NCBI GenBank assembly: GCA_963843365.1 | Contig: CAWJKG010000003.1 | Coordinates: forward strand, 806,001 to 870,000 | Source: Bog-473 sp963843365 | Lineage (GTDB): Bacteria > Actinomycetota > Acidimicrobiia > Acidimicrobiales > RAAP-2 | DNA length: 64,000 bases | Reading direction: 5' to 3' | Part shown: piece by piece, positions 1 to 8,426 of the stretch | How the letters are laid out: each line of letters begins with the position of its first letter | Numbering within the stretch: position 1 is the stretch's first letter | Made by a program: the position numbers and the translations under genes | Notes under the pieces: model-generated | Told to the model about the DNA's origin: nothing | The model's input: only the letters and a program-made list of their open reading frames with translations | Database searches by the model: none

Positions 1-172
1 GGGGGAGGAGCGGCGGGCGATCGAGCTGGCCTACTTCGACGGCCGCACCTATCGCGAGGTGGCGCAGTTGCTCGGCCAGCCCGAGGGAACGGTCAAGAGC
101 AGGATCCGCAACGGCATGCGACGCATGCGGGCGGTCCTGGCGGACGCCGGCGTACGGGGGGTGGACGCGTGA
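1..172 (+). CDS. ECF RNA polymerase sigma factor, C-terminal end (partial)
   Basis: The gene runs in from the left edge; only the last 56 residues are visible. They form a sigma-70 region 4 helix-turn-helix (YREVAQLLGQPEGTVKSRI, then RNGMRRMR), which reads the -35 element of target promoters. The stop codon TGA at 170-172 shares one base with the ATG of the following anti-sigma gene, the usual translational coupling of an ECF sigma factor with its cognate anti-sigma factor. The RskA-type partner suggests a SigK-like sigma factor, but region 2 lies outside the window, so the subgroup cannot be settled. Confidence 0.85.
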   Translation, partial: GEERRAIELAYFDGRTYREVAQLLGQPEGTVKSRIRNGMRRMRAVLADAGVRGVDA

Positions 173-943
173 TGTCACACGACGAAGCGAGCGATCTGCT
201 CGGTGCCTACGCGCTCGATGCCGTCGACGGCGCGGAGCGCACCGGGCTCGAGGAGCATCTCGAGACCTGTCCGCGCTGTCGCGCCGAGCTCGACAGCCTG
301 CGCGAGGTGGCGGCGGCCATGGGCAACTCGGTCGAGCAGCCCCCCGAGGGGCTGTGGTCCCAGATCGCGCTCCGTCTGCCCGAGCACCGGGAGGACGAGG
401 AGCCGCCGCCGATGCCGCGGCTCGCCTCTGCGCCTCCGTCGCCGTTCCGTACCCCCGCCCCCGTGCCCGCCCGCAGGCGCCGCCTCACGGTGACCACCGT
501 GGGCGCCATGGCGGTGGCCGCCACCGCCGTGGCGGTGGTGCTCGGCATCGGGCTCGTGCGGGCCGACAACAAGGTCTCCGACCTCCAGTCCGCCCAGGCC
601 GCGCCCACCCGGGTCGTGGCGGCGGCGCTGGCCGCACCCGGCCACCGCGTCGTCACACTCGACTCCGCCGACCACGACGGCCGGGCTGAGATGGTCCTCC
701 TCCCCTCCGGGCAGGGGTATGTCGTCTCCTCGACGCTGCCCGCGCTCGACAAGGGCCGCACCTACCAGCTCTGGGCGATCGAAGGGAACCAGCCCATCTC
801 CCTCGGCCTGCTCGGTCGCGTCGCCCGGCCAGGCGGCCTTCACCATGGCCGGGTCCACCGCGTCGCGCTTGAGCATCACCGCCGAGCCCGCGGGCGGATC
901 GATGTTCCCCACCGGCCCCATCGTCGCCACCGGAACTGTCTGA
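172..943 (+). CDS. RskA-type anti-sigma factor, frameshifted near its C-terminus
   Basis: A membrane anti-sigma factor that would hold the upstream sigma factor inactive until a signal releases it. The N-terminus has the zinc-finger anti-sigma motif HLETCPRC at about residues 27-34, then a proline-rich linker, one membrane helix (about residues 108-128) and an extracytoplasmic RskA domain containing YQLWAIEG. Around 805-830 the frame moves forward by one base: the first frame goes on into a basic tail, while the second gives the expected ending (AAFTMAGS, then ITAEPAGGS and PTGPIVATG) and stops at 943. I annotate the joined product. The start is ATG 172; GTG 169 is an alternative. A sequencing error is the likeliest cause of the shift. 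Confidence 0.8.
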
Positions 944-974
944 CGCGGGCAGCCAGCTGTTAGGTTCGCTCCCC

Positions 975-1820
975 ATGTCCGAGGAAGACGCACCCAAGCA
1001 GCGCAAGCCCATAGAGATCTTCGCCGAGGCGGAGCCGATCAAGCTGGGCTCCATGTTGCTCACCCTCGTGGAGCCGCACCGGGGCCATGAGGTGGCCTAC
1101 AACCGCTGGTACGAGCGGGATCACTTCTACTCGGGCTGCATGGTGGGCCCGTACAACTTCGCCGGGCGCCGCTTCGTGTCCACGGCCGGCCTCAAGGCCC
1201 TGCGCGATCCCGACCCTTCCGCCATCACCGGCGAGCCGGCGCGTGGCTCCTACGTCGCCGTCTACTGGGTGCTCGACGGCTACTTCGACACCTGGAACCG
1301 CTGGGCCCTGCGCCAGGTCAACGTGCTGCACGCGGCGGGGCGGATGTTCCAGGAGCGCGACCACGTGCACACGCTGCTCTACCACTACCAGTGGGAGCAC
1401 CGCCGGGAGCCCGACGGCGTTCCCGTGGAGCTCGCCCTCGACCACCCCTACCGCGGCTTCGTGGTCACCTTCATCGACCGCGACGAGTCGTTGTCCAACG
1501 AGGAGTTCTGGGCCTGGCTGCGCAGCGAGCACCTGCCGGCGCTCATGCCGGGGAGCGACGCCGACCTGGTCGCCGCCTTCACGCCGGTGGCGCTCGAGGT
1601 GGACGCGCCCGGCGACGTGCCCCGCGAGAAGGCCCGCGACGACCGGACCGTTCTGCTGTGGTTCCTCAACGCGCCGCCCGAGGTGGCATGGGAGCCCGTC
1701 TTCGCGGCGCACCGGCGCCAACTCGAGGCGGCCGGCAAGGGGACGGTCATCGCGGCGCTCCCGTTCATCCCGACCATCCCCGGGACGGACACCTACACCG
1801 ACAGGCTCTGGGCCGACTGA
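975..1820 (+). CDS. conserved hypothetical protein, possible dimeric alpha/beta-barrel fold
   Basis: 281 residues, soluble, no signal peptide. I do not recognise a named family. The protein looks like two repeats of a ferredoxin-like (EthD / dimeric alpha-beta barrel) unit. The first half has YNRWYERDHFYSG, the second FVVTFIDRDESLSNEEFWAWLRSEHLP; both have a Trp followed by a His a few residues on. A protein with a similar YNAWHQLDHLP segment is encoded at 45564-46202. It starts 31 bp after the anti-sigma stop, so the two may be cotranscribed. No catalytic function can be assigned. Confidence 0.7.
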   Translation: MSEEDAPKQRKPIEIFAEAEPIKLGSMLLTLVEPHRGHEVAYNRWYERDHFYSGCMVGPYNFAGRRFVSTAGLKALRDPDPSAITGEPARGSYVAVYWVLDGYFDTWNRWALRQVNVLHAAGRMFQERDHVHTLLYHYQWEHRREPDGVPVELALDHPYRGFVVTFIDRDESLSNEEFWAWLRSEHLPALMPGSDADLVAAFTPVALEVDAPGDVPREKARDDRTVLLWFLNAPPEVAWEPVFAAHRRQLEAAGKGTVIAALPFIPTIPGTDTYTDRLWAD

Positions 1821-1845
1821 CGCGCTCCGCCGACGGCCGCCGGCG

Positions 1846-2640
1846 TCAGCCGCGGGCCAGGATCTCCACGTGGGGGAGGACGATCACTGCGTCGTCCGAA
1901 TCGGCCCAACGCAGCCAGGCCTCGGCAATGCGCTCCAACTCGTCGCGGTCGCTCAGGCCGTACTCGACCGCCTGTTCGGCGAGGCGCGAGTAGCGGATGC
2001 GGTCGGCCCACAGCCCGCCCCACCACTGCCGCGACTCGGGGTCGGCGTACGTCCACGTCGAGCTGGTCACGGTCACGTCGGAGAAGCCGGCGGCGTGGGC
2101 GTGGCCGAGCAGCCGGGGGCCGATGCGGGCATCGTGGCCGTTGCGCTCGGTCACGGCGAAGTAGAGCTCCAGCCAGCGGTCCAGCATGGGATCGGAGGGC
2201 GCCCAGGTGAAGGCGCCGTAGTCGGAGTCGCGTGCCGCGAGCACCCCGTCGGGATCGAGGACGCGGCGCAGTTCGACGAGGGCGGCCGCGGGGTCCACCA
2301 GGTGCTGGAGCACCTGGTGGAGGTGCACGACGTCGAAGGAGGCGTCGGGGAACCCCAACGCGAACAGGTCCGCCGCCTCGAAGCGCAGGTTCGCCACGCC
2401 CAGGCCCGCGGCATGCGCGTCCGCCTGGGCCACCACGTCGGCCGACGCGTCGATCCCGACGACCTCACCCGGTGCCACCAGGAGGGCGAGGTCGGCCGTG
2501 ATGGTTCCCGGCCCGCAGCCCACGTCCAGCAGGCGCTGACCGGGGCGCAGGTGGGGGAGGAGGTAGGCGCTGGAATTCTCGGCGGTACGCCAGGTGTGGC
2601 TGCGCAGCACCGACTCGTGGTGCCCGTGCGTGTAGGTCAT
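1846..2640 (-). CDS. class I SAM-dependent methyltransferase (UbiE-like)
   Basis: 264 residues. SAM-binding motif I is LLDVGCGPGTITADLA at about residues 37-52, followed by the acidic loop VVGIDAS and the post-I segment FEAADLFALGFPDASFD. The layout is that of small-molecule methyltransferases of the UbiE/COQ5 group, and the substrate cannot be read from sequence. It is divergent from the DNA glycosylase gene with only 14 bp between the two starts, so their promoters must overlap the opposite coding regions or the transcripts be leaderless. Confidence 0.85.
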   Translation of the reverse strand: MTYTHGHHESVLRSHTWRTAENSSAYLLPHLRPGQRLLDVGCGPGTITADLALLVAPGEVVGIDASADVVAQADAHAAGLGVANLRFEAADLFALGFPDASFDVVHLHQVLQHLVDPAAALVELRRVLDPDGVLAARDSDYGAFTWAPSDPMLDRWLELYFAVTERNGHDARIGPRLLGHAHAAGFSDVTVTSSTWTYADPESRQWWGGLWADRIRYSRLAEQAVEYGLSDRDELERIAEAWLRWADSDDAVIVLPHVEILARG

Positions 2641-2654
2641 GCGTACATTGTGTC

Positions 2655-3515
2655 GTGCCCGAAATGCCCGAGATGCAGGCGCTGGCGGAACGACTCGACG
2701 CCCTCCTGTCCGGGGCGACGCTCGAGCGGGCCGACCTGCTCGGGTTCTCGTCCCTCAAGACCTACGCGCCGGCGCCGGACGACCTGCGGGGCCGGCGCGT
2801 GCGCAGCATCGGGCGCCGCGCCAAGTACCTCGTCTGGGAGTTCGACGACGGCAATCGGATGGTGCTCCATCTGTCGCAGGCGGGCCGGCTCGATGTCGAG
2901 GTCCCCCCCAAGAAGACGAAGCCCCGGGGAGCGGTGGCCCGCTTCACCTTCACCACGGCCGGCCAGAGCCCGGCATCGGTGGGCATCCTGGTGCGCGAAT
3001 TCGGCACCCAGCGCAAGGCCTCGTGGTGGGTGCTGGCGCCGGGCGACGAGGGACCCCTGGCCGGGCTCGGGCCCGAGGTCGGGAGTGACGAGTTCGCCGC
3101 CTTCATCCGCACCGGCGAGTCGCGGCGCCACCTCACCACCGACCTGCGGGACCAGCACGTGGTGGCCGGCATCGGGCGCGGCTGGGGCGACGACATCCTC
3201 CACCGGGCGCGCCTGTCGCCCTTCGCGTCGCTGCGCTCGCTCACACCGGAGCAGCGCGAGGCGCTCCTCACGGCTGCGCGCGACGTCCTGGCCAAGGCGC
3301 TCGCGCTCGAGCGGGGGCGGGAGGGCGGCCTGTCCGAGTCGAAGCTGGGCGGCCGGTTCGGGGTGCATGGCCGGGTCGGGGAGCCCTGCCCGACCCCGTG
3401 TGGCGACACGCTCCGGCGCGTCTCGTTCGAGTCCTACGAAATGGCGTACTGCCCGACCTGCCAGACCGGCGGCAAGGTGCTGGCCGACCGCCGCCTGTCG
3501 AAACTGCTCAAATAG
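2655..3515 (+). CDS. Fpg/Nei-family DNA glycosylase/AP lyase
   Basis: Base-excision repair enzyme of the formamidopyrimidine-DNA glycosylase family, 286 residues. The start is GTG 2655, giving MPEMPEMQ, which matches the MPELPEVE start of the family; the Pro after the initiator is the catalytic nucleophile and the next Glu is also catalytic. The C-terminus has the zinc finger: CPTPC, then CPTC, and ends with RRLSKLLK. A helix-two-turn-helix lies between (near GRGWGDDILHRARLSP). Whether the substrate preference is Fpg-type (8-oxoG) or Nei-type (oxidised pyrimidines) is uncertain. The neighbouring lexA block makes a repair island. Confidence 0.88.
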   Translation: MPEMPEMQALAERLDALLSGATLERADLLGFSSLKTYAPAPDDLRGRRVRSIGRRAKYLVWEFDDGNRMVLHLSQAGRLDVEVPPKKTKPRGAVARFTFTTAGQSPASVGILVREFGTQRKASWWVLAPGDEGPLAGLGPEVGSDEFAAFIRTGESRRHLTTDLRDQHVVAGIGRGWGDDILHRARLSPFASLRSLTPEQREALLTAARDVLAKALALERGREGGLSESKLGGRFGVHGRVGEPCPTPCGDTLRRVSFESYEMAYCPTCQTGGKVLADRRLSKLLK

Positions 3516-3527
3516 CGAGCGGGCCCG

Positions 3528-4163
3528 CTAGTTCAGTTGGCGCACCACGGTCACGACCTTGCCGAAGATGGTGACCTCGTCCGGGGCGTCGAAGACCATG
3601 GGCTCGTAGGCGGTGTTGGCCGGCGTGAGGACGACCCGGCCGCTCTTGCGGCTGAACGTCTTGACCGTCGCCTCGCCGTCGTTGATGCCGGCGACGACCA
3701 CGTCGCCGTTGTCGGCCTCGGGCTGCTGGCGCACGACGACGTAGTCGCCGTCGAAGATCCCGGCGTCGATCATGGAGTCACCCCGCACCCGCAGCATGAA
3801 CGCGGGCCCGCTCCCGGTGAATTGCTCGGGCATGGGCAGCAGTTCCTCGATGTTCTCCTCGGCCAGCACGCCGGTGCCCGCCGCCACCTCGCCGACCAGC
3901 GGCACGTTGTGCACCGCAGACGCCTGGAGCCGTGAGGACGTGTCGGGGTCGAAGTGGACCTGAATGGCCCGGGGCTTGCTCGGATCCTTGGAGAGGTAGC
4001 CCTCGCGCTGCAGCACCGCCAGGTGGGTGTGCACCGTGGCCGAGGAGGCCAATCCCACCGCCTCCCCGATCTCCCGCACCGACGGCGGGTAGCCCCGTTC
4101 GCGCTGGCAGTCGGCGATGTAGCTGAGGATCTGCAGCCGCTTCCCGCTCAGGACCTCGGCCAT
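3528..4163 (-). CDS. lexA: LexA repressor, SOS regulator
   Basis: 211 residues. The N-terminal winged helix-turn-helix (GYPPSVREIGEAVGLASSAT, residues 24-43) binds SOS boxes. The C-terminal S24 peptidase domain self-cleaves when activated RecA appears: cleavage bond Ala95-Gly96 (EVAAGTG), catalytic Ser130 (RGDSMID) and Lys168 (ATVKTF). The start was set at ATG 4161-4163, preceded by AAAGGAG; a longer frame upstream runs into the operator region and is rejected. Two SOS-like boxes lie 54 and 103 bp upstream, so autoregulation is expected. It is divergent from a LysM gene, the arrangement known from mycobacteria and Bacillus. Confidence 0.97.
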   Translation of the reverse strand: MAEVLSGKRLQILSYIADCQRERGYPPSVREIGEAVGLASSATVHTHLAVLQREGYLSKDPSKPRAIQVHFDPDTSSRLQASAVHNVPLVGEVAAGTGVLAEENIEELLPMPEQFTGSGPAFMLRVRGDSMIDAGIFDGDYVVVRQQPEADNGDVVVAGINDGEATVKTFSRKSGRVVLTPANTAYEPMVFDAPDEVTIFGKVVTVVRQLN

Positions 4164-4216
4164 TGGCGTCTCCTTTGGTGCCCACCCCGGCCTGTCGCCG
4201 GGCCCCCTCCCGGGGG

Positions 4217-4230
4217 CGAACATCCGTTCG
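4217..4230. promoter_or_regulatory. LexA box 1 (lexA side)
   Basis: CGAACATCCGTTCG, an inverted repeat of CGAAC/GTTCG with a 4-base centre. It fits the actinobacterial SOS box TCGAACN4GTTCGA except at its outermost base. It lies 54 bp upstream of the lexA start codon and probably mediates lexA autoregulation. Confidence 0.85.
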
Positions 4231-4265
4231 TGACGAACCAACCTAGCCAAGTGGCCGACCCAAAG

Positions 4266-4279
4266 CAAACATCTGTTCG
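4266..4279. promoter_or_regulatory. LexA box 2 (lexA side, degenerate)
   Basis: CAAACATCTGTTCG: one half-site is degenerate (CAAAC for CGAAC). It lies about 103 bp upstream of lexA and probably binds LexA more weakly, cooperating with box 1. Confidence 0.65.
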
Positions 4280-4345
4280 CCGCCGGGTCCCCTTCGGACG
4301 GCCGCCCCGGGTGTCACACCCCGTCCGTAGGGTGCGGCCCGTGTG

Positions 4346-4359
4346 CGAACAGCTGTTCG
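4346..4359. promoter_or_regulatory. LexA box 3
   Basis: CGAACAGCTGTTCG, a perfect 14-base palindrome, and GCGAAC..GTTCGA in wider context. It lies 10 bp upstream of the TTGACA of the LysM gene promoter. Confidence 0.9.
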
Positions 4360-4368
4360 ACTGAGGTG

Positions 4369-4400
4369 TTGACAGCGAACAGGTGTTCGTGGTGCAATCT
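4369..4400 (+). promoter_or_regulatory. SOS-controlled promoter of the LysM gene with LexA box 4 inside
   Basis: TTGACA at 4369-4374 is a perfect -35 hexamer; TGCAAT (4393-4398) or CAATCT (4395-4400) could serve as -10, at 18 or 20 bp spacing. A LexA box CGAACAGGTGTTCG fills the spacer (4376-4389), so bound LexA would block polymerase directly. Confidence 0.75.
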
Positions 4401-4408
4401 AGGAGAAG

Positions 4409-4434
4409 CGAACAGGTGTTCGAACGAGGGTTCG
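4409..4434. promoter_or_regulatory. overlapping LexA boxes 5 and 6
   Basis: CGAACAGGTGTTCG at 4409-4422 shares its last two bases with CGAACGAGGGTTCG at 4421-4434. Both have intact half-sites. They lie just downstream of the presumed transcription start and 15 bp upstream of the ATG at 4450. Confidence 0.8.
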
Positions 4435-4449
4435 GAAGAGGGAGACGCC

Positions 4450-4806
4450 ATGACGGTCGCATTTGAGCTCGATTTCGAGACGTACCGCCCCCAGCTGTTC
4501 GTCGTTCCCGACCATTCGGCGCCGGTCGCACCTTCCCCCCGGGTGCGCCGCCGCCGGGTGGTCGTGGGAGCCGCCCTCGCGGTCCTGCTGGTGCTGCTCG
4601 CCCTGCCGATCCGGTCCCTCGGTGGAAGCACCCTGGCCCAGGCGGCGCCGGCCCAGGGGCAGGAGTACGTCGTCAAAGTGGGTGACACCATGGCCTCCAT
4701 CGCCAGCCAGGCCGATCCTGCCCACCCCGCCGCGCTCGCCCGGCAGCTCGTCAACGCCACCGGCACCGGCGTGGTGGTGCCGGGGGAGCACATCTTCATT
4801 CCCTGA
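4450..4806 (+). CDS. LysM-domain SOS cell-division inhibitor (YneA/ChiZ-like)
   Basis: 118 residues: a short cytoplasmic N-terminus, a basic stretch RVRRRRVVV, one membrane helix (about residues 37-57) and a C-terminal LysM peptidoglycan-binding domain (EYVVKVGDTMASIA to the end). In mycobacteria (ChiZ/Rv2719c) and Bacillus (YneA) a LysM membrane protein divergent from lexA delays septation during DNA damage; size, position and four SOS boxes here all fit that role. ATG 4450 follows GGGAGACG; an in-frame upstream ATG at 4366 would put the operators inside the gene. nrdR follows 14 bp after the stop. The division role is inferred from family and synteny. Confidence 0.85.
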   Translation: MTVAFELDFETYRPQLFVVPDHSAPVAPSPRVRRRRVVVGAALAVLLVLLALPIRSLGGSTLAQAAPAQGQEYVVKVGDTMASIASQADPAHPAALARQLVNATGTGVVVPGEHIFIP

Positions 4807-4820
4807 CTATCGTCGGCGGT

Positions 4821-5288
4821 GTGCGGTGTCCCTGGTGCGGTGTCGATGACGACCGCGTGGTGGATTCCCGCCAGGCCGAGGACGGCGGGGCCATTCGTCG
4901 TCGCCGCGAATGCCTCGGTTGCGAACGTCGGTTCACCACGTTCGAGCGGGTCGAGGAGGTCCCGCTGTGGGTGGTGAAGCGGAGTGGCGTCCGTGAGCCG
5001 TTCGATCGGGCCAAGGTCGTCGAGGGCGTGCGCTCGGCCACCAAGAACCGGCCCGTGACGGCCGAGCAGATGGAGGAACTCGCCCAGGCCGTCGAGGACG
5101 CGCTGCGGGCGGAGACGACCGAGCCGACCAGTCAACAGGTGGGCGTGGCGGTGCTCGAACGCCTGCAGGCGCTGGACGATGTGGCCTACCTGCGCTTCGC
5201 CAGTGTCTACAAGGGGTTCGAGGAGGCGGGCGACTTCCAGCGAGAGGCGGGCCTGCTGACCAAGACGACGGAGCCGAAGCGCAAGTGA
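4821..5288 (+). CDS. nrdR: transcriptional repressor NrdR
   Basis: 155 residues. The N-terminal zinc ribbon (CPWC, then CLGC) binds NrdR boxes; an ATP-cone domain follows (VKRSGVREPFDRAKVVEGV onward) that senses ATP/dATP and controls ribonucleotide reductase genes. Length and sequence are typical. The start is GTG 4821. The stop overlaps the next ATG by one base (TGATG). The lexA-LysM-nrdR order is conserved in many actinobacteria. Confidence 0.96.
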   Translation: MRCPWCGVDDDRVVDSRQAEDGGAIRRRRECLGCERRFTTFERVEEVPLWVVKRSGVREPFDRAKVVEGVRSATKNRPVTAEQMEELAQAVEDALRAETTEPTSQQVGVAVLERLQALDDVAYLRFASVYKGFEEAGDFQREAGLLTKTTEPKRK

Positions 5289-5986
5289 TGGCGGAGACGC
5301 CCGCTGTCGTGCTGGCCGTCTACGCCCATCCCGATGACGCCGACGTGGCCTGCGGCGGCACCTTGGCCCGCTGGGCCAAGGCGGGCAGCGCGGTACACCT
5401 GCTCGTGTGCACCGATGGAGGTAAGGGCACGACCGACCCCGCCGTGGAACCGGCCCAGCTCGCCGCGGAGCGGGCCGGCGAGCTGGAGTCGTCGTCGGCG
5501 GTGATCGGGCTCTCGAGCGTCGAGAACCTGGGCTTCCCCGACGGCGAGCTGACGGACTCGGCGGATTTCCGGCGCACCTTGGTGGAGCGGGTGCGTGCGC
5601 TCCGTCCGCACACGGTGTGCGGCCACGATCCGACCGCGGTGTTCTTCGGGCAGGACTACTTCAACCACCGGGACCATCGGATCGCCGGGGCGGCCCTGCT
5701 CGATGCCGTGGCCCCCGCGGCGGCCCTGCCGCACTACTTTCCCGAGGCCGGCCCACCCCACCAGGTGGCCACCGTGTTGCTGTCGGCCACGCTCGAGCCC
5801 GACGAATGGGTGGACATCTCGGACACCATCGAAGCCAAGGCGGCGGCCGTCGAGTGCCACCGGACCCAGTTCGCCGGCCAGGACGGCTGGGCCGGCGAGG
5901 CGGTGCGGCGGCGGGCGGCGGAGGAGGGCCGGCGGGCCGGCGTCGCCTACGCCGAAGGGTTCCGCCGGCTGACCCTCGGTGGCTGA
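5288..5986 (+). CDS. PIG-L / LmbE-family deacetylase
   Basis: 232 residues. Zinc-dependent de-N-acetylase fold: the AHPDD motif (VYAHPDDADVACGG, residues 11-24) gives the metal-binding His and Asp residues and catalytic Asp, and HRDHR further on gives a second zinc ligand. In actinobacteria the family includes MshB and Mca of mycothiol metabolism and other GlcNAc deacetylases; the sequence seen here does not separate these. Start ATG 5288 is coupled to nrdR; the end overlaps the dinB start by 8 bp, so the three genes look like one operon. Confidence 0.85.
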   Translation: MAETPAVVLAVYAHPDDADVACGGTLARWAKAGSAVHLLVCTDGGKGTTDPAVEPAQLAAERAGELESSSAVIGLSSVENLGFPDGELTDSADFRRTLVERVRALRPHTVCGHDPTAVFFGQDYFNHRDHRIAGAALLDAVAPAAALPHYFPEAGPPHQVATVLLSATLEPDEWVDISDTIEAKAAAVECHRTQFAGQDGWAGEAVRRRAAEEGRRAGVAYAEGFRRLTLGG

Positions 5987-7274
5987 GCGACCGTCGCTGC
6001 CGACGATTCTCCACGTCGACATGGACGCGTTCTTCGCGTCGGTCGAGGTGCTCGACGACCCCTCCCTGGCCGGGAAGCCCGTGATCGTCGGCGGCGCAGG
6101 CGCACGAGGCGTGGTCGCGTCGTGCACCTACGCAGGCACGCGCCTTCGGGGTGCACTCGGCCATGCCGTCCGTCAGGGCGCGCCAGCTCTGCCCGCAGGC
6201 CATCTTCTTGCCGGGGCGCCACAGCCGCTACGCCGAGGTGAGCCGCCGAGCTGCACAAGGTCCTGGCCGACGTCACGCCGATGGTCGAGCCCATCGGCCT
6301 CGACGAGGCCTTCATGGACGTCGCCGGGGCGGTACGACTGCTCGGGCCTCCCGTCGACATCGCCTCGGGCCTGCGCCGCCGGGTGCACGACGAGCTCCAT
6401 CTGGACTGCGCGGTGGGTATCGGTCGCTCCAAGATGATCGCCAAGCTGGCCTCACGTGCCGCCAAGCCCCGAGCCAGCAGGGCGGGGCTCGAGCCGGGGC
6501 CCGGGCGTGTTCCTGGTCGAACCGGCAGACGAGATCGCCTTCCTCCACGGCCACGACGTCGAGGCACTGTGGGGCGTCGGCCCGGCCACGGCCAAGCGCC
6601 TGCACGACCTGGGCGTGCGGACGGTGGGCGACCTGGCCGCGCTGCCACTCGACACCGTCGTGCGCCGGCTGGGCAAGGCGAGCGGCACCCATCTCGCTGC
6701 GCTGGCCCGCGGTGAGGACCCCGATCCCGGTCAACCCCAACCGTCCCAACAAGTCGATCGGGCACGAGGAGACCTTCAGCCAGGATCTCGTCGACCGCAA
6801 CGAGCTGGAACGCCACGTCCTGCGCATGGCCGATTCGGTGGCGACCATGCTGCGCGGCGCCTCCACGTCGGCCGCGGACGATCACGGTCAAGGTCAAGTT
6901 CAAGGACCTGTCGCTGCAGTCGCGCTCGCACACCCTGGAACGGCCCATCGCGAACCGGCGGTGCCATCGGGCAGGTGGCCGCCGCGCTCCTGGCGGGCGT
7001 CGATCCGGGCGAGGGGATCCGTCTGCTCGGGGTCAGCGCGTCGGGGCTCGTCGTGGGTGGGGCGGATCAGCTCTCGTTCGACCTCGGCGACGGCCTGGCG
7101 GACGACAACGGGAGCGCCACCGCCCGTGAGCAGTCCTGGCACGACGTGACCGCGGCGGTCGACGCCATCCGCGACCGCTTCGGTCGCAGTGCCGTGGGCT
7201 CGGCCTCCATGGTCACCGAGGACGGGGTGCAGGTGCCGGCGCGGCGCGACGCGCCGTGGGGGCCGAACGACTGA
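5979..7274 (+). pseudogene. dinB: DNA polymerase IV (Y-family), broken by about six frameshifts
   Basis: Reconstructed, this is a full-length translesion polymerase: HVDMDAFFASVE with the first catalytic Asp pair at the start, GLDEAFMDV with the second acidic pair, a helix-hairpin-helix region (WGVGPATAKRLHDLGVRTVG) and the little-finger domain (SIGHEETF onward), stopping at 7274. The frame, however, moves forward by one base at about 6135, 6245, 6490, 6720, 6872 and 6960, cycling twice through all three frames. As written the gene cannot be translated. Either it is a decayed gene or this stretch is poorly sequenced; the intact spacing of all domains favours the latter. It is in the nrdR operon, not directly behind an SOS box. 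Confidence 0.85.
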
Positions 7275-7283
7275 CGCGTCAGG

Positions 7284-8419
7284 CTATGCCACCACCGGCC
7301 ACCATCGGATCCAGTAGCCGTGCGGATGGGTGTCGGCCAAGCGCTCGGCACGCCCTCCGCCCGGCCCGACGTGGACGAGCACGGTCGCCAGGTCCGGCCC
7401 CTTGCGGGCGACCGGCGAGGGCGGCGTCGGCAGGCCGGGCGTCTCGAACGGGCTTTCGCAGTAGAGGTGGTGTACCGGGCGCTCCCGTCCGAGCGCGGCG
7501 ATCTGGTCCGTCAGCGAGTGTTGCTCCCCGGCGTCGAGGTAGGCCGCGACCCAGGAGTGGAACACGACCAACGGCCCGTCATCGGGAATGGTCGCGACGA
7601 CACGGGGCAGATCCGTCATGATGTCGCCCTGCTCGAGGCGAGGCGGATCGGCGCACCCCCGCACGTTGGCCAACGCGGCCCGGAGCCGTCCGAAGCGGGC
7701 GAGGTTGTCGGGCCACAGGCAGGCCAGGAGCCAGCGGGCCTCGTCGTCGGAGCGCGGGTCGACGGGCGAGAGGTCGAGGCCGACCCGTGCCGCCATCTGC
7801 GGGAGGCGAAGGTCCGGCAGCGACGCCAGATCACCCCGCACCGCGCATTCGAGCGCCACGGCACTGCCCGCCGTCCCCGCCGTCCGTATGCCGTCTCCCT
7901 CCGCCGCCCGGTAGGTGTAGGCGTAGTCGTCGAAGAGCAGGTTGAGTCCGGCCGAGGTTCCGAGGTCGAGCAGGGAGAGCGGGCGCCGCCAGTCGTAGGA
8001 GGCCGCGACATGGGCGAGACCGGGCAAGAGCGCCGTGCAGCGGCCCACCTCGTTCGTCTGGGTCGAGTGGGTGGCGATCAGGTCCTCGAGCTCGGCTCGG
8101 TGGAGGCCGCAGAAGTCGACGAAGGCGGTGGCCACGTCGCCGCGTCGGCGCCCCGGTCTTGCGGCCGCGGACGACGACGCACCGTGTCGTAGAAGGCGGC
8201 CAGCGGGTGCTCGGTCCCCGCCAGGAGCATGAAGTGCACCGCGGCGAGCAGCAACAGCGGGCGCCGCTGGGGCAGCGGCGCGCCATCGAGAAGCGAGAGG
8301 ACCTGCTCGTCGTCGGCGACGCCGCGGCAGATGGCCGGGTAGGTGGTGCCCGCCGTCGCGCTCGACCGTGTCCGCGAAGGCGCGGAAGTGCTCTCGGCAG
8401 CGGCTGGTCGCCCGTGCAC
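7284..8419 (-). CDS. DUF2332 family protein, frameshifted
   Basis: The C-terminal part (7284-8135) is intact and matches the DUF2332 family, with a methyltransferase-like motif SLLDLGTSAGLNLLFDDYAY. The preceding part, TTYPAICRGVADDEQVL to AAFYDTV, is in another frame (about 8150-8345), and the most N-terminal piece (REHFRAFADTVERDGG) is in a third. At least two shifts are needed, near 8140 and 8345. A plausible start is GTG 8419, eight bases after the sortase stop. The function of the family is unknown to me. dinB ends 9 bp away, converging. Confidence 0.7.
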
Positions 8420-8426
8420 GAGGGGC

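Noticed and set aside
175..993. Long leftward open frame opposite the anti-sigma gene
   Set aside because: Antisense shadow of a gene with zinc-finger and membrane segment in the other frame; composition is Gly/Arg/His-rich without motifs.
1087..3531. An 814-residue open frame spanning three genes
   Set aside because: Its translation is Arg/Ser/Pro-rich and low in complexity, the usual shadow of real genes in GC-rich DNA; known genes on both strands fill the interval.
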